Origin: Anthopleura xanthogrammica
Lineage: Eukaryota; Cnidaria; Anthozoa; Actiniaria; Actiniidae
Reading direction: 5' to 3'
NCBI GenBank assembly: GCA_964019055.1
Contig: OZ025207.1
Span: forward strand, 17,176,230 to 17,240,229
DNA: 64,000 bases
This document shows, one piece after another, positions 1-13,189 of this stretch; within the stretch, counting starts at the first letter, position 1; each line of letters begins with the position of its first letter. The notes beneath the pieces are model-generated. The model did no database searches. It was not told the DNA's origin and saw only the letters and a program-made list of their open reading frames with translations. The position numbers and the translations under genes were made by a program.

Positions 1-617
1 CTGCCTTCGGACTACAGGTCAATGGTTTGCTCCTCACGAACTACACGTTTCTACTTGTCTCTATTATGTGTAGCTTTAGCTTTAAATGCGCGTAGTAAGA
101 AGCATCTATAGTTTGAGGGGGGCAATGGGAGCGCTTTACACGTGAGGCCTTGGCTCTAGAGAATTGGGGAACCACTACAAGCGTGATTCAAGTAAAATAA
201 GTTAAAAACGATAAAAGCCAAGTGGGCTGGGTTGTACCCATGAATGGTTGTCCGATTTATTATTAGAGGTATCACTGACGTAATAAATTTGGTTTAGAGT
301 GAAATTTGTGTTGTTTATTCCTCCGATCGTGAAATAGCTGGTAAGCATTTTGAGAATTCCTGTTCTGTTAACATGAGTTTCTCTGTTCATCTCTGCAGGT
401 GGTCAGCAAAATGGGCGGCATGATAAAAGAAGAAAGAAACCAATTGCAAAAAAAAAGATCAAAGGACATTTCGCGAGGGAGTCGGCAGAAATGAAAAAAG
501 AAAAACCAGACAGCAAGAATTAAAAAAAAAGGACAGAATCACACAGAGAGCCCAGTTTATGTAAAAGTAAAAGGTAAAAATGAAATCGAAAAAAATGGAC
601 TTCAATTATTATTATTT
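1..617. other. Non-coding AT-rich DNA, no gene seen
   Basis: I see no convincing coding exon. The stretch is AT-rich with A-rich runs around 440-610. Short open frames here have no protein-like character. Confidence 0.5.
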
Positions 618-1094
618 TAATTCAAGGTCAAGATGTCTTCTATAATACGAACGAACATTTTTTCGCGCACCTTTCTTTTCCTATATAATTTTCCTATAAC
701 CCCCCGCCTATATCTGGATTTGTGTCAATATAAACAAAAGTATTGCGATTCTCCTATAAGTTTGATCCGGAGAAACTCGCCAGTATAAACCCGTACTGTC
801 GGCTCAGAATTGCAGGGCGATAAAAAAATCGCGATACAAAACTTATTGCGATTTTGAGCCGACAATACTGTTTATATTGACGGTGTTGGAAGATTGTTTC
901 TCTCAATTAGCCGCCACTATCAGTAAACCCGTACTGGTTGCTCAAAATCGCAATAAGTTATTAGCATATTGACACAAATCCACACATAGCATACCATAGG
1001 AAAACAAAGGCGCGCGCGAATATGTTCTATTGCATATTTTACGAATTTTTTAACTCGTTCGTATTATAGAGAATATTATCTTGCCTTTGAATTA
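618..1094. repeat. Foldback (inverted-repeat) element, about 480 bp
   Basis: The left end (TAATTCAAGGTCAAGAT, 618) is mirrored by the right end (ATCTTGCCTTTGAATTA, ending 1094). The mirror continues inward through the 'taatacgaacga' / 'tcgttcgtatta' blocks and 'ggatttgtgtcaata' / 'tattgacacaaatcc'. The centre (about 800-900) holds smaller hairpins around 'gcgatttt'. There is no ORF. The structure fits a non-autonomous foldback or MITE-type element; the family is not recognised. Confidence 0.7.
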
Positions 1095-1099
1095 AAAAC

Positions 1100-3240
1100 T
1101 AGTAATTAAAATCCCGATTTTATTTTCACCTTACGTTTATCTAAATTGGGCTACCTGTGGGAACACTAACAAAGTAAACGATTAAATTTGTGAAAGATGA
1201 AAAATGATAGGAAGATAGGCAAATAAAAAATGACAGAAACAAAGGAACAAGAAGTAATCATAAAATGAATAAAGAGATAGATAGATTTTAAGAAGAAAAA
1301 AGGTAAGAAAGGAATTAATTTAGTAACGATTTAGCTAAAAAAAATGGATAAAAAGAAAAACAGTGGAGAAGATAGGAAATAAAAATAGAAAGCAATGAGA
1401 AACAAAGGAAATGAAATGAAGAGTGAAATTTGAATTAATGAAAAGAAAGAAAATCAATATTTTAAAACGAAAGGAATGGAAGAAAAGGTACTAAACAAAC
1501 CGTAATAAAAAAGATTGTAGGATAAAAAGACAAATAGAAAAGAAAATCAGGTAAAGTCCCAGGTAAAACGAGAGTGATAGAACAAGGAAGAAATAATGAA
1601 AAATACGGTATTTTATGAGGTTTATTATGCAATAAAGATATTTTACAGAATTTCATTTGTTATTTTATTTTCAGTTCCTATTCGCCACAATACATCCCCC
1701 AATTACACCCTCCGAATGTACACCCCCAACACACCTCCCAACTGATACACCTAAAGCACCCCCGAATAATATCCAAACCGGGTCCAAACAATAAACCTTC
1801 TATCATATCCCCTAATACACACACCGAAACTTATGAGGGTCTCAAGATCAACTTTCAAAATTATCTGAGAGCGAGGCTTAGGAAACAGGATAAAACAAAC
1901 GAAATACATACCACAAATTCCTACGAGAAAAGCTGTGATTTCTTTTGTGTTTTTCTTTATGCTCAATCTCAAGGTAATTGTGAAAAAAAGTGATTTTACA
2001 ATGATCCAACAACACCCCGACTGTCATCAAGAATACTCAAGGGATTGAAAAATCAACAATGAACAATACAGTAAATAAAGGCATTCATTTATAAAGTGCT
2101 AGATTCTTTGAGGCTTACTTCTTTTTGGTTCAAGGGAACAACGTGACTAAAACACCGTGAAACAATTGCACTAAGTTTTTTTAAAGAGCGCTAGATTCAT
2201 TAGGACTCGCGGTCATTCTTCCGGTTACTTTTCTCTAAAACAAAAATCGCACGTGTTTTGACGAAATGATAATCACTCTAAAATGACGTCATGTATTTGA
2301 TTACTTTGGACGGTGTTTATTTGAGTCACAAGTTATTCCCTTGAGCATTTGTTTTATTCTACGCTTCAAGAGACATATACACACAGAAACAAAGGAAAGA
2401 CAAATTATATGCACATAATTTACTAGCATCAAACAGACGGTCCGTGATGTTTTATTCAAAGAAGTGAACTCAAAACAGACGCACGAAATGGCGAAGCAAC
2501 ACGATTCTGGCACTGAAAAACGGCCCAATATTTGACCAAAAATTTGCCCAACATTTGACCCAACAGTTGATCCAAGATTTAGCCAATATTAGGGCTAAAT
2601 TTGGACTCAGCATTGCCGGGGGCAAATGACAAACGGTCTCAAACTTGTAACCCAAAAATTGTTGCGTCAAATGCTGGGCGATTTGTCTGGGCCTTTAATG
2701 TTTAGGGTTTAAAGTATAATAATAAAAGTGAGCGCTTCACGCATTGTGAAATATTTGTTTAGTCATTGTTGTCTCTGTGTGAACTTTATTCATACATTAT
2801 CGATGGTGAGGTGTCTCGATAATAAAGGGCATTTTTAAGCTGTTATTTCATTTTCTGGTTTTCTTTTTTTCTTTATGAGTGTCGAGCAATAAAGGGTTAA
2901 GAAAAGAATCAGACAATAAAAGGTTAATGTTCTTTTATTATAAATTGCTTTGTTTATTAAATGATCAAATACAATGAAATAAACTGAACCCCTCCAAAAT
3001 GATTTTTTTTCATCGAAAAATTGAAAAATCGACAAAAAAACCACAAAATTGGGGGGTCACGTGATGTGTCACGTGACTAATTAACATAATATAGTTTTTC
3101 CCTTAAAATCAGTGTTTTTCGGGGTTTTACTCTCCGTAAAGTGCTGAAATAGCCTTTTCTTCTTGTTTTTAACGTTTTGAGCTAAAGAAATTGCTCGATA
3201 GCCCTAGAATTTTCGAAATTTTCTCGCCAAAAATTCGTTT
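1100..3240. other. Gene-free AT-rich stretch
   Basis: No coding exon is supported. 1190-1640 is purine-rich (A/G on the plus strand). 2510-2600 contains a short degenerate repeat around 'caatatttgaccaa' / 'caacatttgaccca'. ORFs here look random. Confidence 0.45.
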
Positions 3241-4026
3241 TTCGCGGGTTCCCTGTGTAAAATGCTAGTATCCAGTCTCTTCGCATGTCACCTGCTCATT
3301 TGCTGCACGCTGCAGTTGGTGATGGAAGTGTATCCAACTTGTGCAAATACACGATGGGTATTTGGCTGAAATGTACAAGAACAAAGATGGTTATTAGCTC
3401 GTGCTCGACCTGACAGAGAAATAAGTACACAAGAACTATGAAAGGTAAGAATTACTTCGTATTTCTGCGTTTTTCTTGAGTTTTTCCGTATTTTTTACAA
3501 GTTTAAAAATTTCGAATGTTCGACTCACCGGCTTCGTCCGCCATAACACGTGTTAACTTTCGACCCTGAAAATTCCAATTTTTCTCTCAAGGAAAAATTA
3601 AATCTACCAAAAATATTCAATTTTAGAAAGTTTTGAGATGTTTTTAAGCCTTGCTCGAATATCAAATTTTTTTACTTATTTGAAAAAATTTGGTTTTCAA
3701 CGTTACATGAAACTTGTTTCAAACCACCTTTCTCTCTTTAAAACAAGCAAAAGTCCTAACTAGAGATCTAATTACTCTGTCTGTTTTGTTTTGCAGTCAT
3801 GAAAATACCAATTACACGAGATATTATCAATAAAACTGTCCAGTGATCCTGTAACGAGATGGATGTTTATACCCAACATCTGAGCCTGATAGCCATACTG
3901 CATCTTGACTCTCTAAACCTATATATACACAGTAACCAGCAAGCCAACCATGGAATAGTTCAGTATCAATCTTGTAATAATGGATTTACTGCACTAAAAC
4001 AAGAGGAAAAAAGACTTTGTTAGCAG

Positions 4027-4795
4027 TATGCACTCACCTTGTTGCTGTATGAGTATTGACCTCATTATCATGATAATAATTGATTTGGTAACCTGGTGAT
4101 GACCCTGTGACCTTTATAACAATATGGACTCACCTTGTTGCTGTATGAGTGTTGACCTGATTATCAAGATGATAATTGATTTGGTGACCTGGTGATTTAA
4201 CTGTGACCTTCATAAAAATATGGACTCACCTTGTTGCTGCATGAGTATTGACCTCATTATCATGATAATTGATGTGGTGACCTGGTGATGACCCTGTGAC
4301 CTTCATATTGTAACAAATATGGACTCAACTTGTTGCTGTACGAGTATTGACCTCATCATGATAATAATTGATTTTGTAACCTGGTGATGACCCTGTGACC
4401 TTCATATTGTAACAAATATGGACTCAACTTGTTGCTGTACGAGTATTGACCTGGTTATCAAGATGATAATTGATTTGGTGACCTGGTGCTGACCCTGTGA
4501 CCTTCATAACAATATGGACTCACTTGTTGCTGTATGAGTATTGACCTGATTATCAAGATGATAATTGATGTGGTAACCTGGTGATGACCCTATGACCTTC
4601 ATAACAATATGGACTCACCTTGTTGCTGTATGAGTATTGACCTGATTATCAAGATAAATTGATGTGGTAACCTTGTGATGACCCCCCTATGACCTTCATA
4701 ACAATATTGACTCACCTTGTTGCTGGATGAGTGTTTACCTGATCATCAAGATGGTAACCTGGTGATGACCCGGTGACCCTCATAACAATCCTAGA
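4027..4795. repeat. Minisatellite, unit about 95 bp, roughly 8 copies
   Basis: The repeated core includes 'ggactcaccttgttgctgta', 'gagtattgacct', 'tgataattgat' and 'acctggtgatgacc', then 'gaccttcataa'. Copies differ by small indels and point changes, and the last copies (after 4700) are the most divergent. No coding frame is maintained. Confidence 0.9.
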
Positions 4796-4841
4796 TGAAT
4801 CATTTATGTTCCATGGAGCAGACCATCTCTGATTATCAGGT

Positions 4842-6597
4842 ATGTGAGCTTATAAGCTTATCGTACAGAATTATCTTTTTCTAATGCCAGTTGAGCAAGG
4901 TTTCTAATTAGAAATAGCATAACTTGAAGATACTAATTAAGGACAAATATAGGCATTGCATGCAAACATTCTTTCTATGCATAAGTTTAGTGTGTGCACT
5001 CTCATTTGATGACATTAATTGAATGTCCTGATGGGCAAAATATGAACAAAAAAAGTTGTTCACTTTCTCAAACTCTTAAAGTTCTGAAACAAAGTCAGTA
5101 GCCTCATTTTTCTTTGTCTTAAATTTAAGATACTACCAAAACCTACAACATGTGAATTTTAAGGAAATTCTGATTGCAAGGAAATGACAGATACCTGCAA
5201 ATTTATGGGGGAAAATTTTAAAAGAGTTGGAATTCTATGCATTTTGTCTTTGAATTGCATGGATTGGAAGTTTCTTAGATCTTTATCACTAACTCTTACA
5301 CACATGCTTTTAATTCAGAAATGTTTGTTGCCAAGTTTAAAAAAATTCTGATTGCAACTTCATTTGTCCACAAATGTCATTGATATTCATGATTGGCACG
5401 AAAATGTATAAAATGCTCTAAATTCATTATAAATAAATCTTGATATTTGATTACAATATTAAAACTAATAAATTGAGAAAAAGTTGGCAATAATTTTAAT
5501 AATGAAAAACTTGGACAATATAATTTTCATTTCTTAAAATGCTACTAGAATCAAAATTTAATTTCTCAAATTTATACTATTTCAACACATGTTAAATTAC
5601 TTAACAAGAGAAGAAAACTGGCATTAGCATTTCTTGTTAGCATTTTTAGTTTGTAGCTTGTTTCAAGATTATGCTAATTTGGACTTTGATGACGTCTTAT
5701 TCTCAACTCAGTTTGTTTCAATATACATTTCAGTATATTCCTGAATCAATGTTATTTAAACTTTGCTGTATGCTTATATTCAAAACATGTAACACGAAAA
5801 AACACAAACTATGGTTGCTATGGCAACTAACTTGTGTCCAGGCCCCAAACGACATGTTTAGCTTTCCAAGCGATTGCTTTGTTTTTTTTTTCAATTTGAG
5901 CACAAAATGTTTGACTAAATTTTTGCCTATGACCATAAAAAAATATTTTTACCAGGCCTCATTACAAAAACTATAATTTTAGGTAGGGGTGGCCTGGAAC
6001 CGAGGCTGTTGCTACGACAACTGATCTGTATAGTTAATTTTGAAGAACAGCTAGATAACTATAATGCTGCTAAATTTGGTTGATTCTGATTAAAACTGGG
6101 CTGAGATCTAGCTTATCATAATCCTAGGCTGGTCAAGTATTGAGTATATGACGTCATCAGGCCCAATGGCCACCATTTTTTAAACTCCAATATCTTTGGA
6201 AGGAAAAAACATATTTGAAAAAGGAAAACAAGATTTTCCTTCACTATCAAAGGGTTTTCAATCGATGCAACAACAACAAAAAACAGCTAGACAAAAATTT
6301 TATCAGAGTAGCACTTTGAAGTTCAACTAACCACTTTCTAACTTTCAATTTTATATTAAACCTATAATGTTGTAAGCACAAAAATGGAATTTTTGTAAAT
6401 TCGTCATTTTTTATTACAATTTTAAGTTTGGCAGTTTTGGTCCCACGACAGAGTTTTAAAATCTAGGGAATAGGGTCTAGTGTGACATGTATCCAGGTAT
6501 CTCGTGCATTTCTTCATAAGTTAGTGGTAACGAAACATGAATTTTTCTGCACAAAAAATAAACAATGACATAGCTTTAACTTGCGGTTTCTATAGGA
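4842..6597. other. Gene-free AT-rich stretch
   Basis: No coding exon, RNA gene or clear repeat was found. Open frames around 5670-5980 have low-complexity translations and no recognisable domain. Confidence 0.45.
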
Positions 6598-8108
6598 ATA
6601 TCTGAATTACGGTACCTTTGCTACCATATATTTTCGCTACCATGCAGTACCTTAGCTACCAATGACTATGCTTTCACTACCATGTTGAAGTACCTTCGCT
6701 ACCAAAAGTAATAACCAATAACGTAAATACAACTTGATCAACAGTGATAAAACTTTATAACAACATTCGTAAAGCAGTTTAGAGTATTTTTTAGATAACA
6801 AATCTGTTGGCTACCAACTTATAACTTCACTTCTATTTGACCAAATCAATGGGAAACTGTTTGTTAAGAAGCTCTCGCATATCGTTATCATTTCTAGTTT
6901 GCCAAAAATCAAACAAACAAAGAAAAAAAATTTGGATGGTCAAGGCCACGAGCGATGCAATCAGCCTCATCAAGTCACACGTTCACTCTTTCTCAAGTAA
7001 AATACATTGTTTACTTCTTTTCACAAAATTTTCAACAAAATGATTAGGTGCCTCAGTCTGAAATAAATTGGGAACACTTATCTTATATAGATGCCAAAAA
7101 CTGAAAAAACAAACTGAAGATTTTACCTCTAGTCGGTATCCGCTGTATTTTTGCTACCAACCCAAAGTTTCCCATATATCTCCACTTTTACTTATCAAAA
7201 TATTCAGTATCATGGCACTAGGTTAGTATAAACGTTTTAAAGCATGTTTATTGTTGCGCAAGCAAACGAGAAACAGCTTTTTAATGATAAGAGTTTCATC
7301 AACAACCGAGAGATCGTGACGCCATTCCTCTGTTTTGTCATGACGGAATGTGTGAAGTCCGTTTGCTACCAAGAAATTTTTGTGTAGGTCATTTCACAGG
7401 AAAAAATATTGAATTTCCAATTAGGTTAAACTGGGATTTTCTTGGGATTTTTTCCCAATATTGTTTTATGTAGCACTTTTCCAAAGGAAACCCAAAGATA
7501 ACCCAAAGATAACCCAAAGATAACCCAAAGATATCCCACAGGAAAAAAATATTGAATTTTCAGTTTGGGGAAAAAATGGGGAATTATTGGGATATCTTTG
7601 GGTTATCTTTGGGTTTCCTTTGGAATCTCCCAATATTGGAAAAGTGCTACATAAAACCATATTGGGGAAAAATCCCAAAAAACTCCCAGTTTAACCTAAT
7701 TGGAAAATCAATATTTTTTCCTGTCTTTTGCCATCATTATTTCATATATGATATCTATACATATCTACATCTATATACGACAATCCTGAATCAAAAAATT
7801 CGAATATTTTAAAACTGTTCTGAGCAAATAGTTCCGAGACTAGTAATTTCTTGGTAGCAAATGGACTTCACACATTCCGTCATGATCGCTCGTATCATGC
7901 CATGATTGATAAAAAATCTAAAAAACTGCTTTACGAATGTTGATATAAAGTTTTATCACTGATGATCAAGTTTTATTTACGTTATTGGTTTGCAATTACT
8001 TTTGGTAGCGAAGGTACTTCAACATAGTAGCGAAAGCATAGTCATTGTTAGTGAAGGTACTGGTAGCGAAAGTATATGGTAGCAAAGGTACCGGATACCG
8101 AATATCTT
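6598..8108. mobile_element. Large asymmetric foldback element, about 1.5 kb
   Basis: The left outer part (about 6598-6830) and the right outer part (about 7860-8108) are inverted copies, both carrying repeated 'ggtagcgaaggtact'-type boxes. Inner arms 7320-7560 and 7575-7870 pair through 'gtgtgaagtcc' / 'ggacttcacac', 'aaaagtgctacataaaac' and 'aacccaaagat'. The centre is near 7560. The left arm holds about 500 bp (roughly 6800-7320) missing from the right arm. No transposase ORF is present. It looks like a non-autonomous foldback element with an arm deletion or insertion. Confidence 0.8.
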
Positions 8109-8615
8109 CGACTTCTTTACCAGGGAATACATCACAGCCAACTAGACTCATTCTCTTCATTTGCTCGGTGGTGGAAAAAACACAGGTTGTTTTATGGTCC
8201 ATATTTTTCAACAACTTTGAAGACACCCAGAAATCAATAACTTATTAAAATCAATATTTTTCTTCGCAGAAGTGCTTCACAACATTATAGGTTTAATATA
8301 AAATAGGACATATTGGGGTTAGGTGCAATTTAAGATTGGCTATTATGGTGTAGCAAAAATATTAGCAATCTAAACATATTTTTACCTTTTTTCATCAGCT
8401 TGTCAGCCATTATAGTCAAATGCAGTTGGTAACTATATGTTGTGAAGCTCCGATCTGGCCAGTACGCATGACAGACAAGTAAGTTGAGCTATCTGTTGTC
8501 AATCATTGGCAAGTAATATTAGTACAATGTGCCTAGTTCAATGATTGTAATACTTGTATCCAAGCTATAGCACTCTAAAATGAAATGTTTGTGAAAGAAG
8601 TATGTTACTTTAATG

Positions 8616-8715
8616 ACTGTCCTCTGGGAAGCACAGAAGTCTGAATTGAAGGATGCAGTATTAAAATAAGCAACAAGGTCTTAAGTTCAGATTTCTGTGC
8701 TTCCCAGAGGACAGT
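8616..8715. repeat. Near-perfect 100-bp hairpin
   Basis: Arms 8616-8645 and 8686-8715 are inverted copies of about 30 bp with one visible mismatch, separated by a 40-nt loop. The arms contain CTGTCCTCTGGGAAGCAC. This is either a very small young MITE or a stem-loop precursor RNA; the sequence alone does not decide. Confidence 0.7.
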
Positions 8716-10607
8716 AATAGACCTCTTTATGCAAATTGCCTATTTCAGACAACATCATTCCCTTGAGAAATGTTCTTTTATTGAAATATTTACGCTTGAA
8801 AGAATTAACTCCCAAGTGTGGCATCACATGTTCTGAAATGAGCACAACAAACAACAAAGCTAAAGAGGTCTATTCAAGTAATATACTTATTTTAAGAACT
8901 TTTCATCTTAGAGTGATAGTAGTGTAGTAGGGTACAACAGAGTACAGTAACTGTACATTACTGTGTTTAGCATAATAAACTCAATCAGCTTACATATTGC
9001 TATGTATGTTTCCACCCAATTCAAAACGATATGTTTCTAATATCTCTGCTTTTCTTCATCAGCTTGCTAGATATAACAGCAAATGTTAGTCAATTGTCTC
9101 ATGGTGCTGTCAAGCTCTGACCAGTCCATACATGACAGAAAAGTAAGTTGAGTTATTACATATGTTGGAGTAAAGCAGTCGATCTATTTTCTTAGTTTGG
9201 TCACTGTGATTAATTTGGCCAAGTGAGGATTGGTAACTAGTCTAATATCCCCAGGGGAGAGGACTAGTTAGCAAATGAAAAAAGGAAACTAGAGGGTCCC
9301 TTTTTGTTTCCTGTTATCCCATTTTTCTTGTATAAAGAAAGAACTATAAGAACAGAGCTTGCTGACAGTCTACAACCTTGCTATTCTGAACTATCTTCTA
9401 CATTTTTGTTAGGTTATTTTATAGCATATTCATCTCTATAAGTAATTCTTGGGGACTCAGGATCTTTTACACTTGTTAAGTTATACATAACTTTCTCAGT
9501 TATTATGTTTTGGCAAGTTGCAAAAAGGAGACAGGATTTTGACAATATCTTGTTGTTTTTTTTACCCCCAGCTACAACAAACCTGTCATATTCAGCTATG
9601 CTATGCTATTGTACTGCAAAACCTTGTCAGATGATGCAGCACCATCAAGAACCAGTCAATCAGTATTGAAGACAGGAATCATCCACCAAGGATAAGGATA
9701 TCTTGCTATCAAACTAAGTAACATGGTTTATAAGTTAAATATTAACCATTCCAGATATTTACTAGTAATTAAAAAAAAAAAAAACTTTCTAGGGATTTCA
9801 AAAAGCTAGCATTTACAAAGAATGAAAAAATAGCATTATTTAAGAATTACCAACTTAGCATTACCTAGGATTTAAGAAAAAAAAAATGCCTAGGCCTAGA
9901 TTAGAGAAACATTTAACATAACATATGGTAAAAAAAACCCAATAGCTTTATCAAAAGAAGTATATATAGTATTTCTAGGCCTAGAAATAAAAACTCTTAA
10001 GCAAAAAATAATAATAATAATAGGAAATTCAAAACAGATATTAAGGCAACTAGAAAAAAGTAAAAACAATGTTTTGGGCTAGAGGACTGGTATAATGCTG
10101 GACTCAAACTAGCAAACATTTGACCAGGACATATAAATCTTGGCTATAAAATTTCATCAAATATTATGTGTTTTATTCCAAAATTTTGTTTCAAAATGTC
10201 CTGCCATGCTGGCTGCTATTTTGAGTCCTGCAGATAATTCTATTTCACAAATACCTATGTAGAAATGCTTCATTCACAGTTTAAAATTGAAATCATCTTG
10301 ATTCAAAACTCTTTTCAGCACACTACAGCTATAACTTTTGAAAAGAGAACACCATAATTATTTTGAATTGCTTGCATGATTTCATAGGATAAAGAATATA
10401 AAGAATTTATTTAGCCACCTGATAACAAAGCCATGCATACCTCAAAACATCTAATTTTATCACTAATAATATCCATTCTGAAATCAATAGCAAATCCTAC
10501 AATCTGATTGGCTAAAAAGTGTGCGATTTAAGCATTAATTATATTGAATAATTATTGAACACGAACAAAAAATACTTTTGATTACCAGTCCTCTAGCCTG
10601 ACAGATG

Positions 10608-10889
10608 TTAGATATAGGAGAGTGTTTCACTGAAAAATTTGAAGATTTCAAATCTTACTCTCAATTATTTAATTTTCAAGTTACAAATAATTTAAAACTA
10701 ACAGATTTTTGCAACTAGTCAAGGGTTCTTAGTAAAAACAAAATTAAATACAAAGTAATTTACAGTTTTGCCCAATTTTAATTTTCTTCAATTTTCTAAT
10801 TTCAATCAAATTAGTATTGGCTGTTGTTTTAAATTTCTTGAAATCTACTGAGAATCCTTCACTAGTTAGAAACACTCTCCTATATCTAA
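10608..10889. repeat. Inverted-repeat element, about 280 bp
   Basis: Termini TTAGATATAGGAGAGTGTTT (10608) and its exact reverse complement (10870-10889) flank an AT-rich interior. A weaker internal inverted pair lies around 'aactagtcaagggttct' / 'gaatccttcactagtt'. MITE-like, no ORF. Confidence 0.7.
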
Positions 10890-11001
10890 TATTATCATCA
10901 TTTATTATTTTTACAACAGAAAAATGAAATACAATTCATACCTCTCACGAGGTCCTATCAGCACCAAACAGAGAAGCTGCCCCACCAGGTCAGGAAACCA
11001 A

Positions 11002-11132
11002 TTAAGGTGGTACAACATTGCTGCTCTCGGCAGAGTCTAACCTTGAGGCTATGATCAGATGACTGCTCTGATGCTGGAGGTTGTCGGTAAGGATACCAGG
11101 TGATGGCCCTCTGCAGATTTCATGGGAATACA
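11002..11132 (-). other. Coding-like minus-strand fragment (possible terminal exon)
   Basis: On the minus strand a frame stays open from an acceptor-like CCACCAG near 11133 to a TAA at 11002-11004. It encodes about 40 residues, including PSPGILTDNLQ and a C-terminal SSNVVPP. Just upstream is a branch-point-like TACTAAC followed by CTTCACAG, but using that acceptor puts a TGA in this frame. Composition is more coding-like than the surroundings. No domain is recognised. It may belong with the fragments at 14119-14243 and 18965-19063. Confidence 0.2.
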
Positions 11133-11299
11133 CTGGTGGCATGGATGCCGGTCACTGTGAAGGTTAGTACAAGTAGGAGCAGAGATAATCATACCTCACT
11201 ATTCCTGGGTGTGTACAGCAGTGATATCTTTGTGGTGATGTGCTCAATAGACTTGCATAAGACACCATTCAGACTTTCATAAAGTAGATTATCAAGCTG

Positions 11300-12736
11300 G
11301 GAAGACTAGAAGTTGAATTATTTCTAGGTGATCTAATCTTGAGTTTAATGATGTTTGGCTAGACTGATACACAAGGTTCTATCATAGGATTGTAATATAA
11401 TAAGTTTTTTCACCAGCAAAATAAGACCTCAGTTTCTTTTAAAAATTTCAAAATAAAATTAAAAGTTTTTAATAAAAAATGTATAACACAAGAGGAAAAA
11501 TAAACTAAGGAAAATTATTTTTTTTAAATATCAAGAGTTTAATACAAACCAAACAAAACCAAAAATTGGACGAATTTTATTACAACAAAATGGGGAAATC
11601 TTTCACTGATAATTTCTTAGATGAAACTGAGGTCTTAATAAAAGCTTTGAACAAATGAAAAAGAATATTGGCAAACAAAAAATATTTATGGAAAAATAAA
11701 ACAAGAAAATACAAAATTCTTTGAAATTCATTTAATTCTACGAAAGTGACAAACACACAAATTGTTTTCAAATTTGTATTATGGACTTGTGTCCCTATGT
11801 ACTGGGGCAGAAAATTAGCTACATTGAATTACAAAAGGGAAAACAAAATCCAAATTAAAAAGAAAAAGAGCAACTACAGTAAATGTATGAATTGACAATA
11901 ATTTTATCCTTGAATAAATCAAAGCATTTCATGATTTGGAGGTTATGAAAACTAACATACAAAAATTATAAAAATTCAAATTAAGTTCTTACAAACATTT
12001 TGGACATACATTTACATGTATGATTGATACTGGATCATTATTTCAATTTTTACCAAATTCATATTTTACTGATTGACTAAAGCTTAGAACAAATTCAGCT
12101 GTGCAAAATCATAAAATCTAATACGCAAAAAGTGAAAACAAATACATCCCGGCCAAATAAGGCAAATGTGAAATGAAAAATGAATGATCATGAATAGAGG
12201 ACAAGGTGAGCCATCAAAGAATTGCATTGAAACACCATACCTCACAATCAAAAATGGAATGAAACTATAACGAGTAAAACCAAGAGTTGTTTTACTATGA
12301 ACTATTATGCTCAAATCAGTATATTATGACTATGCACAAGCTGTCCAAAATCCAAAGTGTCTCAAATACATTTGATCTAAATTAACAATGGTATAACTAT
12401 GGTATATATACTTTGAATTGGGCACTGTCAATTTTTATACTGTACATGTACATGTAGTTGCTCAAAATTCAATTCCAAACTGCAAAGAAACAATTGAAAT
12501 TTATTTTGTTGTTCATTAATTATGGCTACTTTACTTCTGCCAAGAAGATTTTGGCTGGTGAAAAAACTCATCTTAGGAAACATGATAAGCTTAAAACCCT
12601 AAATAATTGACTAGGACTAGGAATAACACCAAGGCTTTACCTATCATTGGTCCCCTAATCAGTAAACAAAATAAATACTGAGTACTTGCAGTCATAACAA
12701 CCATCTATAGGCCAGTAACTTTGAAGTAAAATTGAT
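11300..12736. other. Gene-free AT-rich stretch
   Basis: No exon, repeat array or RNA gene was seen. Translations of the open frames (for example around 12084-12314) are not protein-like. Confidence 0.45.
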
Positions 12737-12878
12737 AGAGTGGATTTGGTATCAGCTGGAGTAGCTTGCCGCAGAGTTACTCACACATGTTGATGATGCT
12801 GATCTGTTTATATCTTGGTCCAAACAAAATTTGATTGTACAACTAAATCATGCATTGAGCAGTTACCAAATCCACTCT
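12737..12878. repeat. Short inverted-repeat element
   Basis: AGAGTGGATTTGGTA (12737-12751) is repeated in exact inverse as TACCAAATCCACTCT (12864-12878), about 140 bp apart. There is no ORF. MITE-like. Confidence 0.55.
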
Positions 12879-13189
12879 GAAGTCATTTCTAAAATGCGTT
12901 TTATAGGAAAAGTCCCCTAGAGGTATTTGATTAATATTTTCCAAGTCTAAACTCGAATTTTTTCATTTCATGATGACATCACCATGCTACAACATGATTG
13001 TTTTGGCCGAGACGGAAGTGTAAAAAAGTTGGAAATACAAAAACTAATATAGAATGCAATTGATTGGCAAAATTTGATTAACCTTTAAATTCAGTTTTAC
13101 TCACATAAAAAATTTAAGATGTGGAGTCATCATGATATATAGTTTGTGAATAACAAATCCCTGTTGCCAAGAGATCCCAAGTCAATCCT

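Larger units (their letters stand above)
3262..9718 (+). ncRNA. Possible spliced non-coding transcript (tentative)
   Basis: Several plus-strand segments have splice-like borders but no sustained reading frame. The first ends at 3444 before GTAAGAAT. A second starts at 3797 after TTTTGCAG and could run to 4840 before GTATGTGAG, spanning a minisatellite. Two 80-nt segments, 8399-8478 and 9063-9142, both follow TTCATCAG and precede GTAAGTTGAG and resemble each other along their length. A further one starts at 9572 after a CCCCAG acceptor. The first segment offers only peptides of about 35-42 codons. This could be a lncRNA, a decayed gene or chance splice sites. Confidence 0.2.

Noticed and set aside
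11100..11282. Plus-strand 60-codon ORF
   Set aside because: No domain, and the minus strand of the same place looks more exon-like.
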